From Mangifera indica (lineage: Eukaryota; Streptophyta; Magnoliopsida; Sapindales; Anacardiaceae): a stretch of DNA of 64,000 bases. The notes under the pieces were generated by a model. It ran no database searches and had not been told where the DNA came from. It saw only the letters and a list, made by a program, of their open reading frames with translations. The DNA lies in NCBI RefSeq assembly GCF_011075055.1, contig NC_058153.1, positions 7,440,001 to 7,504,000 of the forward strand, in the 5' to 3' direction. Below, one piece after another: positions 1-12,875 of the stretch (positions are counted from its first letter, which is position 1; every line of letters begins with the position of its first letter). Made by a program: the position numbers and the translations under genes.

Positions 1-1004
1 ATTTGCATATGCATTCCCATAACAGAGATTAGGATGGTTCCTCTAACCTGGGTTATAAGTATTTGATAAGGATTATAATTTCGCTACGGTTGTCTCAAAA
101 ATCCACCTACTGCATAAGCTTGTTCAAAGTACTCCTCTTGAAGCGTATGACACATATCAGTTGGATACCCTCCAATTGAACAAATTCCACAAAATTTTGC
201 TGCCTCTATTTTTCTTACAGTCATTTGATGTACAAAAAAAGTTAGATCATTAAATCTTTTTTCAATAAAAAAGACATTTACCTCATTAACACACCAAGAT
301 GAATAGTCCGGTCTAATCCTAAATTGTTGTTAATTCAACGCTATGTTTGCAATTAAATTTCGAGCTGCTTCAGGTGTTTTGTCATCCAATGTTCTACCAC
401 TCATTGCATCAATCATATTCATATCAATTAATAGAAGTCCCTTGTAAAAGTATTGAATAAAGAGCTAGTTATTAATTTGGTGGTGCAGACAGTTTACACA
501 GAGTTTTTTAAAACGTTCCCAATATTCGTATAGAGACTCTCCAGTATGCTACCTAATGCCACAAATTTCCTTCTTAATGTTAACAGTTCTTGAAGCTGGA
601 AAAAGTTTCTCCAGAAACAACCTCTTCATCTCATGCCAAGTGGTGATGCTTCCAGTGGGCAGGTAATAAAGCCAATCTTTCATATCATCTTTAAAAAAAA
701 AATGGAAGGCTCTTATCTTAATTTGTTCCTCTGTGACTCCATTTGGCTTCATACATGTGCACATCACATGAAATTCCTTTAAATATTTATGAGGATCTTC
801 ACCTGCAGAGCCACAAAAAATGGGTAAAAGATGGATTAGTCTAGATTTTAATTCAAATGTAGTATCAACATCTAAATTAGGAAAAGTAATGCACTGAGGT
901 TGTTGGTTCAAATTTAGAGCAGTAAGCTCTCTTAAAGTCCAATTCGCAACCATGTTTTCTTCTGTTTCGCGAGCAAATCTGTGCACTTGTAGTCTCTTTT
1001 TCAA
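1..1004 (-). pseudogene. Ty3/gypsy gag fragment (Athila/Tat-like), degenerate
   Basis: This is a retrotransposon capsid (Retrotrans_gag) remnant read leftward. The open part at 1004-549 contains EDPHKYLKEFHVMC, KDDMKDWLYYLP, TTWHEMKRLFLEKLFPAS and KEICGIR, which is the usual order of this gag domain in plant Athila/Tat-type gypsy elements. After a stop near 548 the same strand continues with GESLYEYWERFKKLC, then MIDAMSGRTLDDKTPEAARN, and near 230-60 with a CGICSIGGYPTDMC zinc-knuckle-like stretch. Stops and frame changes break it, so it cannot encode gag. The product would normally form the capsid of the virus-like particle. The element runs off the left edge, so pol is not visible. Clade placement rests on the gag motifs and the adjacent tRNA-Asp primer-binding site. 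Confidence 0.8.
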
Positions 1005-1101
1005 TTCTTTTCTTAACCCTTTTGTAGTCTTTTCAATCTCTAGATCAAATTGTAAATCAACTTATTTCAGAGATCGCATAATGAACATACAAACTAAAAA
1101 C

Positions 1102-1119
1102 TCCCTAGCAACGGTGCCA
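1102..1119 (-). promoter_or_regulatory. Primer-binding site, tRNA-Asp type
   Basis: On the minus strand this reads TGGCACCGTTGCTAGGGA, an 18-base match with three differences to the primer-binding site complementary to the 3' end of plant tRNA-Asp, as used by Athila/Tat-type elements. It lies about 100 bases upstream of the gag reading frame, in the same orientation. The three differences are transitions at two CpG positions, as expected from decay of methylated cytosines. Confidence 0.7.
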
Positions 1120-2068
1120 AAATTTGGTAAGTGCTGTCATCAACACCCAAATTAAAATCCTAAATTTTTGCAGCAAAAATATAGTAAAGGAAAGTAAGGA
1201 TCATTCCCTTGAAGAGTTTCAATTAGTAAGTCATTACTTATCTCACAAAACAATGAAATTGAGGGGTTTTTGAATTAAATACGAATTATAATTAAAAGCA
1301 ATAAATAAAAATCGATGAAATAATCTAAAATAAATGTTCAATTAAACAAACCTTGGCCTACCTTATATCCACTATTAAAACTACGATTGATCATTAACAC
1401 CCAAAAGTATCAAATTAATTATTTTAATATTTGTTGTAGTGTTAATTACCTATCTTTCCTTATGATTAGTTAACGAAAACATATATTCCAGTTAACCCTT
1501 ATTGTTTAAAGACTCAGATATGATTTTGAATTTAATTAAGCAATAGCATTAAGAATTAGAAAGACCAACGAAACAAGACAACACAAGCGTACGGCATTGC
1601 ATTTAATCTAGTTGATTATTTTCCTAAGAATTACAATTTCTGATACAACAAACAATAAATCTTAGTTGCGACTTCGATTAGATGGATTGAACAATTATAT
1701 ATTCAACACCTAAACTAGTAGTAGATTATATAAATTGATAAACTAATCACGTGCCTCTACAATCAACCAACACAATCATGAAAAATAATTCAAAAAGATA
1801 ATCAATACTTGAATAATGAAAAAGATGTATTAAAGAACAAAAATCTCATAACTTGTAGTTCATGGTTTTAGATTTCTTCAACTAAGAAAAAAGAGTTTAG
1901 CCATTGTATGTCATGCTTTTGTCTCTAATTCTACATATCAGATTCAAGAAAATAGCGATAATGATCAAAAGAATCTCTCCTCCCTCTCAAAAAAGAAAAA
2001 TAAATATATAGATATATATTTTCCAAACCAGATAATAATCTCTATGTATCTCTAAGAAAATATATTTA

Positions 2069-2116
<48 letters not shown>

Positions 2117-2900
2117 ATCTAAAATATTCCCCTTTTCCAACTAATAATCACTCTTTTTTTTTAGGAAGTAAATCTTGACTTTTCTAAAATATTTCAGCTG
2201 CTTTGGGTGTCCAAATTTAAATTTTGAAATTTGCTCTTGTCATTTCATGTGCTTATGCTTAGTTAGCATCAAGATTTTGTTGATTTATAAATCTGCTTCA
2301 GTTTTAGACTTTTGGGCCCAACTTACTTCGAAAATGTTTAAAGCTTCCTAAGTGCAAAAACATAAATAATTTCATTGGGTTGAATTAAAATTTCACACAA
2401 CATGAAGGAATTAGAAATCAAAATATTCACAATTAACAACATTATCAACATGCCAATTTGCAAATAAAATGCTAGGTTATAAATTTTATAAGCATTCAAG
2501 GTGTTGAGAGGTCATTGACTTACTTAGTGTTTTCACTCACGTGTTCCTTTTTGTTATTTTGTAGGTAGAGGTGAATAATAGGCATGCGGGGGAGCTAGTA
2601 GTCCAACGAGTAGTTGCACAAGGATGAAGGGCATAATTATCATTCTTTTTACTTTTTTTCCATTTTTGTACTTTGAACTTTTTAGTTACAGTTTGTTATT
2701 GGTTATGCAAAATAATTATTCAGATGGAGTTTTCAAACATTTCTTACATTTATGAATTTGAATAAATGATGTATTTATTTAGATTTCTCCTTTTTGCATG
2801 CTTGAGAATTTATGATCATACTTTAAATTAAATAGTCTAGTTATGCATATCTCTTTAGATCATATTCTAGGTAGGGATATATATTTGGACATGAGTGTTA
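1120..2900 (-). other. Probable LTR/leader remnant of the gag-bearing gypsy element
   Basis: No gene is visible. The position, upstream of the primer-binding site in element orientation, predicts the element's LTR here. The segment from 1120 to about 2000 resembles the LTR-proximal sequence seen in plant Athila/Tat elements. I found no second copy in the window, so neither LTR boundary can be fixed. A long TA run interrupts it. Confidence 0.35.
2071..2111. repeat. (TA)n microsatellite
   Basis: About 41 bases of uninterrupted alternating TA. Confidence 0.95.
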
Positions 2901-3459
2901 TATAAAGACAAAGTAGAGAAATTTTTCTCGAATAACCTACTGCAGGATGCACCATCTAGATTATTCAAAATCATTTATGAACTAAGTCAGCAACAAGACT
3001 ACCCTCCTCATTAAATTGATCCTCATGAGACATCGTTATAACACCTCTTCAATAGCCTACATGACAGCACTAGGCTTCCTACAAGCTTCAACCAACCAAT
3101 CACCCAAACGACTTTTTATTACCAAACCACACAAACAACCTTTTTTACCAATAACAATAAAGGAACTCCAAGACAAAATTAACAAACAAATGGAAGGCAC
3201 CGTATATATGGGACACACAAAGAATATGCACCAAAGAAAACAAAGTATGCTATAGACTAAATGATCTCAACACAGGCAGAAATTATAATTGAAAAAAAGC
3301 CAGAGAAGCACCTTGCAGAACCAATGCAACATCCAGGGAAAACAAAGTAGCCGAATGTAGAACATACAACAGAAGCAGAGGAAAGCTTCAAATACTTCAA
3401 ATGCATAAGTCTGATCACAAATTCTTGACACACATGAAGTGAAATGTAAACTTTCCAGA
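2901..3459. other. Unassigned stretch upstream of copia A
   Basis: The segment holds two short open frames (79 codons on plus at 3016-3255; 85 on minus at 3267-3524). Neither shows a domain, good codon structure or a recognisable motif. The right part may belong to the copia A 5' LTR, whose start I cannot place. Confidence 0.4.
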
Positions 3460-3720
3460 ATGATGTCCTTGAGTGATATTATCCTCAAGGTAGTCTTGTA
3501 ATATATCAAGAGTCTATGTGTCATTTTGTAATTACCAAATTAAGTCAATATATAAACCTAGAAATATCTGGTTGGGTAATTTTTACCAAAATAATAAGAA
3601 CTTTACTCTTTCTTTTTATCAATTTCTCTCATCTCTCTTTCTCACATTCAACTATTTGAAAAACCCTAGATAACACACTTTTTTTTTGTGAGTTTTTCAT
3701 CATTCACATGAATCTCCACA
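3460..3720 (+). repeat. Copia A 5' LTR, 3' portion
   Basis: The sequence ends in CACA directly before a primer-binding site (3721) and contains a TATA box (TATATAAA at 3549-3556), followed by a pyrimidine-rich tract, as in a copia LTR R/U5 region. The left boundary is arbitrary, because no 3' LTR partner survives. Confidence 0.5.
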
Positions 3721-3732
3721 TGGTGTCAGAGC
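3721..3732 (+). promoter_or_regulatory. Copia A primer-binding site (initiator tRNA-Met)
   Basis: TGGTGTCAGAGC differs by one base from the initiator-tRNA-Met primer-binding site TGGTATCAGAGC used by most plant copia elements. It lies directly after an LTR-like ...CACA end and upstream of copia gag on the same strand. Confidence 0.75.
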
Positions 3733-4524
3733 GCTAGATTATCATTGCTTGTCCTACAAAGGAGTTTACAATAAGTGAGTGAGCTGAAATATTGTACTTA
3801 TAATATGCTTGATCTGAAATATTTTGTTCATAATATGCTTGATCTATAACTGATCTGAAATACTTTGTTTGTCATATGCCTGGTTTACTTTGTTTAAGTG
3901 TTGATTTACCTGTTTGAGTGTAAATCTTGAATTGTTAGTGAGTAATATGCTTGATTTGTGTAACTTGAGTGTTGATGGGAAACATGTTGTGAACATTATG
4001 ACTGATCTGTTGAACTTCAATACCAATATGAAATATTATGTTAGAAATAAGCTTGACTTGCAAGTTATCTGAGTATTGGTATAAATTTTTGTATTTTTTT
4101 TAGTTGATCTGTTTGATTGGAATATTGATCTGAGTACTAAAATAATGTTATAGGTGCTACATTTTTTAATAAAGGTGTTAGAACTACATGAATTAATGAT
4201 GATCTATTTGTTTTCCAATAGTGATAAGGCTGTCTATTTGTATAATGTGTTATAAAACAAAGATGATTTGCTAGTGTTTGACACTTGTTAAGTCAATACT
4301 GTGTGCTACTCTGATGTCTAATAAGAGGATACATTATTGATGACTATAAAGTGAATTCTGATGATATTGTGAGTTGTTTTGAGATATACATGTTCATTTC
4401 TAAATGATTGACTACTCATTTGTTCTTGAATGATTTGTTTAGGTTACTGCTCCTGTATAATTGTTCTGTTATTCATCAAAAGTCTTTTATAGTTTGTTAG
4501 GTTATCCTGTTCCCTTCTTTATTA
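3733..4524 (+). other. Copia A leader
   Basis: This is an AT-rich stretch without a gene between the primer-binding site and gag. Short phrases such as CTTGATCTG and AATATGCTTGA recur between 3780 and 4070, giving a loosely repetitive leader. Confidence 0.4.
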
Positions 4525-5642
4525 TTGTTGAGTCTTCTTGTTCATTTGTGGTCTATCATGGAAGAATTCTTGAGTTATACTCTGAGTTCCCAAGCTAATG
4601 GTAGTCAATCTAGTTTTTCTCCTGGTATTAAGTCTATCTTCTTTTTTAGTATTCAGGTTATCAACACTAAGTTAAATAGGTTTAATTTTAGGTTTTGGAA
4701 GTATCAAGTGCTATCTGTTATTACTACACATGATTTAGAGAGTCATCTATTAGGATTTTCAACTTGTCCTATACCTTTCATTCAAGTTAGGACTCCTATC
4801 TCAGTTAAAGAGACAAGTTTTACTAAACAAACTAACCCTGACTATATTCTATGATAGAAACTTGATAAACAAATTGTTAGTTGGTTAGTGTCATCCATTT
4901 TTGAGAGTATGTTCAGTGCCATTTCTAATTACAAAACTGTTAATAAGATTTGGTCAATGTTAGAAAATAAATTCATGTTTGAGTCCAAATCCCAACTTCT
5001 TTATGTTAGACGTCTGCTTCAAACTACTAAGAAAAATATTCTTAGTATTAGTGAGTATATCAACAAAATGAAAGAGTATAGTGAAATGTGGTCACTTCAT
5101 AACTAATGGTAAACTTATGAACTACATCTTGGATGGTTTAGACATAGAATATGACCCCATTGTTGCTAATTTGAGCATTAGGCTTGAGTCAAAATTTGAT
5201 ACCTTGATTCTTCAAGACACAATTTCTACTTCAAGAGCATGAAATTAGATTAGCAAGAGTTTATCAAGCCTCGAATTCTAGTCTTAGTTTATAATTTTAT
5301 AGTGGTTTTATTAATACTACTACTGTGGTAAATCAACCAAACAAGAGTCATAACTATTTAGCCTATGTTACCATTACTGACAATAAAATACAATCTCAAT
5401 CATCTGGTCAAACTTCTCAATTAAAGAGTCAGTCACTACCATATACTTTTGGTCAACCTCAACAACATTCTAATCCTGTCTTATCCATCTATAACATGAA
5501 CAACTTTCCTAGAAATCGGTTTACTTACCCTGCCACTTCATATCAACTTGTTTCTAACCCTTCTAGAGGTAGGGGAAGAAGTTATGGTAAAGGAAGAGTC
5601 ATTTGTCAAATCTATAATAAACCTGAACGTATGGCCCTTTAG
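4525..5642 (+). pseudogene. Copia A gag, broken
   Basis: Three open pieces on the plus strand form a Ty1/copia gag. The 4525-4854 piece has INTKLNRFNFRFWKYQVLS, the N-terminal 'substrate-like' gag motif, with HDLESHLLG after it. The 4888-5106 piece has SAISNYKTVNKIWSMLENKF and later SISEYINKMKEYS (UBN2-type gag). The 5325-5642 piece is Gln/Ser/Asn-rich, then RGRGRSYGKGR and a ruined zinc knuckle (CQIYNKPERMAL, then a stop and CHYKN). Stops at about 4855 and 5104 and a frame change separate the pieces. Intact gag would form the particle and bind RNA through the knuckle; this copy cannot. Confidence 0.8.
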
Positions 5643-5879
5643 TGCCATTATAAAAATAGCTCAGGATATTATCCTTAAAATGTTGTCCTTTAGTTTACAC
5701 TATGTCTGTTGGACCACCAAACCCTAACTATTCATATAATCCTTACAATCCTAATCCAATGATAATACACCTCACTTACTGGTTATACCCACAACTATAA
5801 ATCAATCTTATCAGTCCTCTTACTATATGAATCCCTCATATATAGCTCCTCAATCTACAAACGTCAGATGTCCATCATT

Positions 5880-7950
5880 AAGCTTATTTGCCTCACAACA
5901 TTGTTCCACTAAAACATCCTATAGTTAATCCAAGTAGGGGTGCAATCAATACCTTAGTGAACTTTACTTTTCAAAGTAATTCAATGGCTTCTTTTTTTGT
6001 CCTTCAAGATAGTTCATGGTTTATGGACTCTGGAGCCACTGATCACATTGCATCTGATCCTACACAACTTGCCATATAAAGGAAATGATCAACTCTAGGT
6101 TGGCAATGGTGAGAATCTAGTCATCCCTCATACTGGTCAACTGTCTTTTCCTAGTTTTATTAAGAATAAAGTTGTACACCTTAAGAATGTTTCGTGTGTT
6201 CTTAAAATCACCAAAAATCTTCTTAGTGTTTCAAAAATTACTAGGGATAACAATGTTGTATAGTTTTCAATTGATCAATGTGTCATTAAGGATAAGACTA
6301 ATCATTCTATTTTGTTGCAGGGAAGTCTTAAAAATGGTCTTTATTAGTTGTCTTTACTTAAGCAGTCTATTTATCCTTTGTTGGAAAACATGCTACTATG
6401 CCTGTCGTAAGATCTTATCATAAAGACTTTGTCCCTGTTTTTCATGTGTATAATTGCCTTGAATAATATGCAAAAACTTTTTCTGTTGCTAATAATTGTA
6501 CAACTATTTGTGATAAGAAACATAAATCTAACAGTGACAATTACATTCTTAAAATTTGCACTCCTAGTTCTGATAATAATAATAATATTGTGCGTAATGT
6601 TGTTATGCACTCATTCTTTACTGCATACTCTGAGTCTACTGTGCATAATGATTTTATTAAGTGTTCTACATCTACTTGTAATAAAATTTTGTTATTTGAT
6701 CTTTGGCATAGTAGATAGGATACCCTCATACTAAAATTGTAAGCCTTATTCTTAAACAATTGAACCCTGCCTTAATTAGCTCTTTTTCCAATTCTTTTTA
6801 CAATTCTTGTCAGTATGGTAAATTGACTCAAACCAATTTTCCTCTTTCTAATTCTAGAGCTTTTCATCCTTTAGAACTTATTCATACTGACTTATGAGAT
6901 CCTACACCTATCGTATCATCTGAAGGATATAAATATTATATTCATTTAATAGATCTGAAGTTAAATCCACTTTTGTTGCATTTCACACTCTGGTTAAAGA
7001 ACAATTTAGTTTCAAAGTTAAGTGTGTTCAATTTGATTGGGTAAGGATTACAAGTCTTTAGTTCCTTATTTAGCCAGTCAAGGTATTTTGTTTAGACACC
7101 CATGACCTTATACCCATCAGCAAAATGGTAGAGCTGAGCGTAAACATAGGCATATTATAGAAAATGGATTAACTCTTTTAGCTTTTTGTGGTATACCTTT
7201 GAAGTTTTGGTGGTTTGCTTTTCAAACCTCTGTTTATCTACTCAATAAAGTTCCTTAACCTGTCTTGCAGTTTGAGTCACTTTTCCAGGTGTTATTCTAT
7301 AAACTACCCAATTATTCTAATCTTAGAACCTTTGGTTATGCTACTTTCCTATTTCTTAGGCCTTATCATAGGAATAAGTTTAGTTTTCACACTGAAAAGT
7401 GTGTCTTTGTTGGATATAGTCTTCAACATAAAGGCTATAAGTGCATGTCCTCCATTGATAAAATTTACATTGTTCAAAGTGTTAGGTTCAATGAGTTTGA
7501 GTTTCCATTTCTTTATGATCTTGTTTTTCAAAAGTTGAGTAGAGTGTCTGTATCCTGTACTGTACCTAGGTCATCTGAGCTAGAGTACTTGCCTACTTTC
7601 TCTTTACTAACTAAATTTATCTATCCTAAAGCTTCATTTGTACCTGTTATATCTTGTGTTTCCTATTCTAGTCCAGATTTGTTTATTTCCTTTCTTTGTA
7701 AGGTATCTTCTAATCCTTCCATAAATGTTTCTTTGCCTCTAAATTCACCTGAACAGAATCATGTTTTTGATTCATTAGGCCTCAATAATACAATTCAAAC
7801 ATATCAATCAACTGAACAGAATTAAGCCTCACTATCTTTTGCCATTTTATCTATTACTAAAGAACTTGAATCAACTATTGTTTTACCCATTTTACCTACT
7901 AGTACAAAGTCTGTTGCTACTAATAATCTAGTCTATTGCTATGAAGGCAT
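5880..7950 (+). pseudogene. Copia A pol: protease and integrase remnants, RT missing
   Basis: The order is protease then integrase, diagnostic of Ty1/copia. The aspartic protease active site is at about 6010-6070 (SSWFMDSGATDHIASDP). The GAG-pre-integrase/integrase part follows near 6770-6960 (QYGKLTQTNFPLS, then HPLELIHTDL). A degenerate core lies around 7080-7260, where HQQNGRAERKHRHI can be read after frame correction. The open piece 7265-7825 is the integrase C-terminal region (PNYSNLRTFGYATF, KCVFVGYSLQHKGYKC). Reverse transcriptase and RNase H should come next, but the element stops at about 7950, where a different leader-like sequence begins. It is dead through many stops and truncation. 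Confidence 0.8.
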
Positions 7951-8885
7951 GTATAGGCTTTGTTTCAATGCATAGAAGCACATGCGACGTTGACTCGATG
8001 TGTGAATGTATGTAAGACCATGTCTTGGCATGTGAAAGCATGTGTAGTCACTATTTCTATGCATGAAGGTGTGTAGAACCTTATTTTGGCTTACAACAAC
8101 ACGTGAAACCATTTTTCCAGATCATAGCATCTGTGTAGAGCTCGGATTTGCGTATGGAATATGTTTCATGGGTCCTAGGACATGTAAAGACATGTAGTAC
8201 TTCATTCCGACTCTCGAAAACATATATTGGTGTTTCAAAATACATGTTTCTAATTCATGTAAGTTTGTTGACTAAGGACCATCACATTGTGTTATAAGAT
8301 GTGATTATCTCATAATCTAATGATGTATGTTAAGACTATATATAATTTGTCGTACTCTCTTAGTTGGTAAAAATAGTACATAATCTAATAATATTCATGC
8401 ATTAATATAAGCCCCATAATCAATGATTATGTTAGGGACAAGAATTTGAAAACTTTTGGGATTGAGTGGATATATTACAGCTTGCTAAAAAGTGATGCCT
8501 AGTAATGTATAAGAGAAAAACCACCATTTTGACATTATTCCCAAATTAATGAAATGCGAGGTATTTGACCTGCCACAAATTTGATAAAGACTTTATCATA
8601 GATAAGTGACTCTGAAATCAATACAGGCTGATAAAATGGTCTTAGTCATAATAAATGATGCATTTGTTGTAACATATATCTTGTTAAATGTAGGAATTTT
8701 GAGATTAGTAGAATTTAGTGAAATTCTCATCTAGAATTAATATTGGCACAATTAGATTAAATTTAAAAATATTAATTAGATTTTGTGCCTTAGATGAGAC
8801 ATTTTAAATTTTAATGCGTAATTACGACAATTAATGTGTATTTTGATTGCGTTGATTGAGTTTTGTTTGATATATGTCTTTGTGA
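7950..8885 (+). other. GCATG-rich leader of copia B
   Basis: No gene is visible. The first 300 bases repeat GCATGTG/GCATAGA-type words, the same style as the leader of copia C at 42480-42960. From this I infer that it is the untranslated leader of copia B, joined directly onto the truncated copia A. I could not identify a 5' LTR or primer-binding site for copia B. Confidence 0.4.
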
Positions 8886-11800
8886 TCTAGCTGACCATAA
8901 CATCCTAGGACATGATGGCTGATTGGAATGAGAATGATATTAACTAGAGATAATTTCAATGTATGGCATTTAAAATGAACAATATCTTAGTGAGCAAATG
9001 GCTTTAGAGGCTATGGATCAGGTTAAGATATAGTCGTGACTGACTGAGGGATAGAAACCCAAAAGGTGTCTTTCACAAAAATGATATGGACGCACATCAC
9101 GCATGTAAGAAGCAAGACTCATTCCATAAATAATGCTCTGGTATATGAGTACTAGTAATGTTCAACTGCATATGCCATAAGTATGGTTTTGATGGAAAGT
9201 TTGGAAGAACTGCAATCCCTAGATGAAGGTAGTTAATCATTAAATTTGATAGAATGCCAAGTATGATTGTGGAAATAAAGTTAGCCAAATGTAACCTGAT
9301 AAATGAATAGTAGGTTCATTTAAAAGAGCGATCTCTTCCTGAAAGTGTGAGCATATGAAAATGCATATGACCCACAATGAGGATAGAAAGACTTTTGTTA
9401 GTTGTTCTTGCCATACAGAATAGAGGATAAACACCTTTGATTAGCTAGGCTTGGTACTCATGTATACATTGCATAGTCAAGTTTCAAAAGTAAGTGGCTT
9501 AAGTCTGAGTAGGGGAAAGAGGTCGTATAATGCTCAAAGAACAAGAACAAAGAATTTAAATGGGAGAGTGGCAAAAGTACTGGAAGAAGAGACAAAAACA
9601 CATTGAATAGTTGTAATAAAAGCAATGAAAATTATTTTGCCCATAAATGAATGGAGTTGAAAATGATATTGTCTCATTTTATATAAAGTGGTGAAATTTT
9701 ATTTTCTAGTATATGATATTTAACTGAGTAGTATCCTATGTGAATTATGGATTCAGAAGTCATTAACCAAATAGTTCATGATAGAAGATCTTTAGAGGAT
9801 TTCTATCTTATTCTGAAGAAGGTGAATTGGATGTATGTAGGTAACAACATAAGAGTTGTAGTAAGAAAAATGGACATGAGCAAATGTGTTTTGCGAGGTG
9901 GTCGAATCCTATACATGCATGAAATACAATATACTCCAAATATTCGACGAATCTTGGTCAAAGTACTTGTTCTTCTTAAATTAGGATATAATTTGAATTT
10001 CTCTAGGTGTTTTACCAAAAAGTAATAGATTTGATTTCTATGGATTCAGTTTGTTGGTTGAATTGTTATATGGTGTTTGTCACCCTACATTTTGATGATA
10101 TTAAGTTTTTCATTATTTACGCTCCTATATGTATGGATATGAATGCAAATATATGACATGCTAAATTAGGGGACATTTGGTCAAGATAGATTGAATAAAT
10201 TGACAAATAAAAGTTTATTAGAAACTTTTATATAAATAAAATTGTCTACTTGTGAGTATTGCCCAGCTGGAAAAACTTCTAAAAAACCATTTGACAAAGT
10301 TGTAAGAGCTTGACTTCTTTTGCAATTTATATACTTAGGTATATGTTTTCGTATGAATGTAAAGTTTGACAAGTTATCCCATATTTCATTACTTATGTTT
10401 ATGATAATGCTCGATTAGGTGTTGTCTAATTGATCTCCCATGAGTCATAAGTAATAGATTGCTTTAGACACTATATATAAAATTGAGATTGAGAATCAAT
10501 TAGACAAAATGGATAAGAGTTTTAAGAACTCATTGAAGTTTTGAGTATTTGTCCAAAAAGTTTGAGGAACTAAGTAATGAAAAAGGAATAGTATGACATT
10601 TAATGATTCCAAAAACTTCATAACAAGCTGGTGTAGTGATGGAGAGTAATTGAACTCTATTAGAAATGGTTAGGTCAATGATGATGCAAGTAAAAAAAAT
10701 CAACGTCCTTTAGTAATGATATGACGTTGATTGTTGCTTGTGTAGTTAACTGTGTGCTTACTAAATTAGTTGTTTCCATTCTCTATAAGTTATAATTAAG
10801 TAAAAAACCTGAGTTAATTAATTGCAATCTTAATGGTTAGCAATGTTTATCCGTAGCTTTTCCCATGAGTTTAAAAAACTGGGACTGAGAAGAAAGGTAT
10901 CTTTATTAGATACGCTGAGCACTTTAAAGGGTATGTGTTCATTAGAGAGGATTTCGCTGGAAGATTAATTGAAATAGTATTAAGAGATACTACATTCATA
11001 GAGGATATTTTTCTTAATAAGGATGACGTTGATAAAAGGTTTCATCTGAAGAGATAAGAGAAGAATGAGAATAGGTATATCTTAGTGACCATTAGTTGAG
11101 TCATAAGAGATAATACCTACACTTATTCTAGACAGTGGGAGCAAATGGAATTGAGCTCCAACCTATTTCAAATAGTGGGAGTAATGATCTTCAATTACTT
11201 GCTTCGTCTATCTCAGTTTAGTGTGAGCATTGCAGATTAAGCTTTATTTTATTTTGGATAGTAGAAGTATTAATTCTCAGTTGCATAGGAGTGGACGTTT
11301 GAAATGACTCTAGTGACATTTTAAATTGAAAGCGAGATTGTCATAATCACTCCTGAAGATAATAAAGAACCTAAAATCATAAAAAGTTGTCTTATCCCTT
11401 GATAAGAAAAATGTTTAAATGCATTGGAAGAAGAGATGAAATATATAGAAAATAAACCAATTCTAAGTCTTGGTTGACTCACCATTGGGTTAAAAACCCA
11501 TTAGGAACAAATGAATTCTCCAAATCAATTGTAAGACAAATGACTCAATAAATAGATATAATTTCACTTTATAGCGAATAACTATACCTAATGAGTAGGT
11601 ATAAATTGTGAAAAATAACGTTTTTGTCATTTATAAGATTTACTTCAATAGGTTTAATTCTAGCTATAGTAACACATTTGATTATAAAATCATACCAGAT
11701 AAATGTCAAGATAACTTTTCTTAGTGAAGAACTTGATAAAGAAATCTGCATGAAACGAGATGTAGATCTCGTTGTCATAGGTCTAAAGTGTAAAGAGTGC

Positions 11801-12875
11801 AAGCTTCAATAACATTGAATGACCTAAAACTATCATCCAGATATTGGTACTTGAAATTTCATAAGTGTTAACACCTTATGACTTTAAAATGATTTATCAA
11901 GACCATCATGTCTATGCGACAAAGTCTGATGACAAATTTGTAATTCTATCCATGCATGTAATGATGTGTAGATAGCTAGAAATGATTTGAAGTAAGTGAT
12001 GATCATAAAAGGATATACTTTTGGCCTGCAAGATGAGGGAAGGTAGATTATATATTAGGAATTAAATCCAGAGGGATTATTCAAAGAAATTTTTGACTCT
12101 ATTATAAAAGCATAATATTTAAAAGTTTTTAAAACAATCCAAAAAGGTAAGTTGTGAACCGATTGATACTCATGTGTTAAATGAGGAATTATTAAGCCAA
12201 GAGATATATCTCAAAACTTAAGATAAAAGTAGAGAAATGTCAATAGTTGTCTATTCAAATGTCTGGTGCATGTATGCCCAGACATTTGTTTTTATTGTTA
12301 GATTGGTTAGTCGATATAATTCAATATTGGAAAGAACACTAAAAGACTATCTATAGAATATTAATATATTTAAAAGGCTCTGTGAATTATTGTTTATGTT
12401 ATTAAAGATCGAATTTGAGTTTGATTAGCTATTGAAATGCCAATTGGGAAATGTTTAGTCCAACACAAATTAAATTCAAGCTATGTTTTCTTGCTCCAAA
12501 AGGGCCCATATCTTGGAGTGATAAGAAACAAAGATGCATACCCTTATCCACAATAGATGTCGAGTATATAGCCTATTCAGTGATTGTGCAAAAAACCATT
12601 TAGTTAAGAAGATTTTTTGTGAATTTGAGTAGACAGGACGATATTATCGAAACAATAATTGTCTATTGAAATAAACGATCCCGAGTATTATAGGATAACC
12701 AAACATATTGACACTAGACACAATGTTGTAAGAGACTTCATTTCCAAGAGGAAAATAAGCTTACAATATAATTTTATACATTGTATGGTCATTGATCCTA
12801 TGATTGAGATTGTTCCAAAAAAAAAAATCTTGCACATGTTAAATATCTTGGATTACGTACACTGTAATTGCTAAG
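8886..12875 (+). pseudogene. Copia B gag-pol, highly degenerate
   Basis: Ty1/copia polyprotein remains lie in canonical order. Gag-like LTRDNFNVWHLKMNNIL is at about 8937. The protease-flanking segment is open at 9747-10025 (GGRILYMHEIQYTPNIRRIL, the segment that normally follows DSGA). The start of RT is near 11400 (NALEEEMKYIENK). An open RT core at 11624-11812 contains the TSIGLILAI, QINVKITFLSEELDKEI and CKLQ positions. RNase H runs from about 12200 to 12875, with LSTIDVEYIAYS and then open at 12659 (RITKHIDTRHNVVRDFIS ... VIDPMIEIVPKK). Integrase between 10030 and 11380 is too eroded to call. Numerous stops and indels make it non-coding. It is clearly more decayed than copia A or C. Confidence 0.75.

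Noticed and set aside
6371..6759. Overlapping minus frames in copia A
   Set aside because: They are antisense to the copia A protease-integrase interval and have no motifs.
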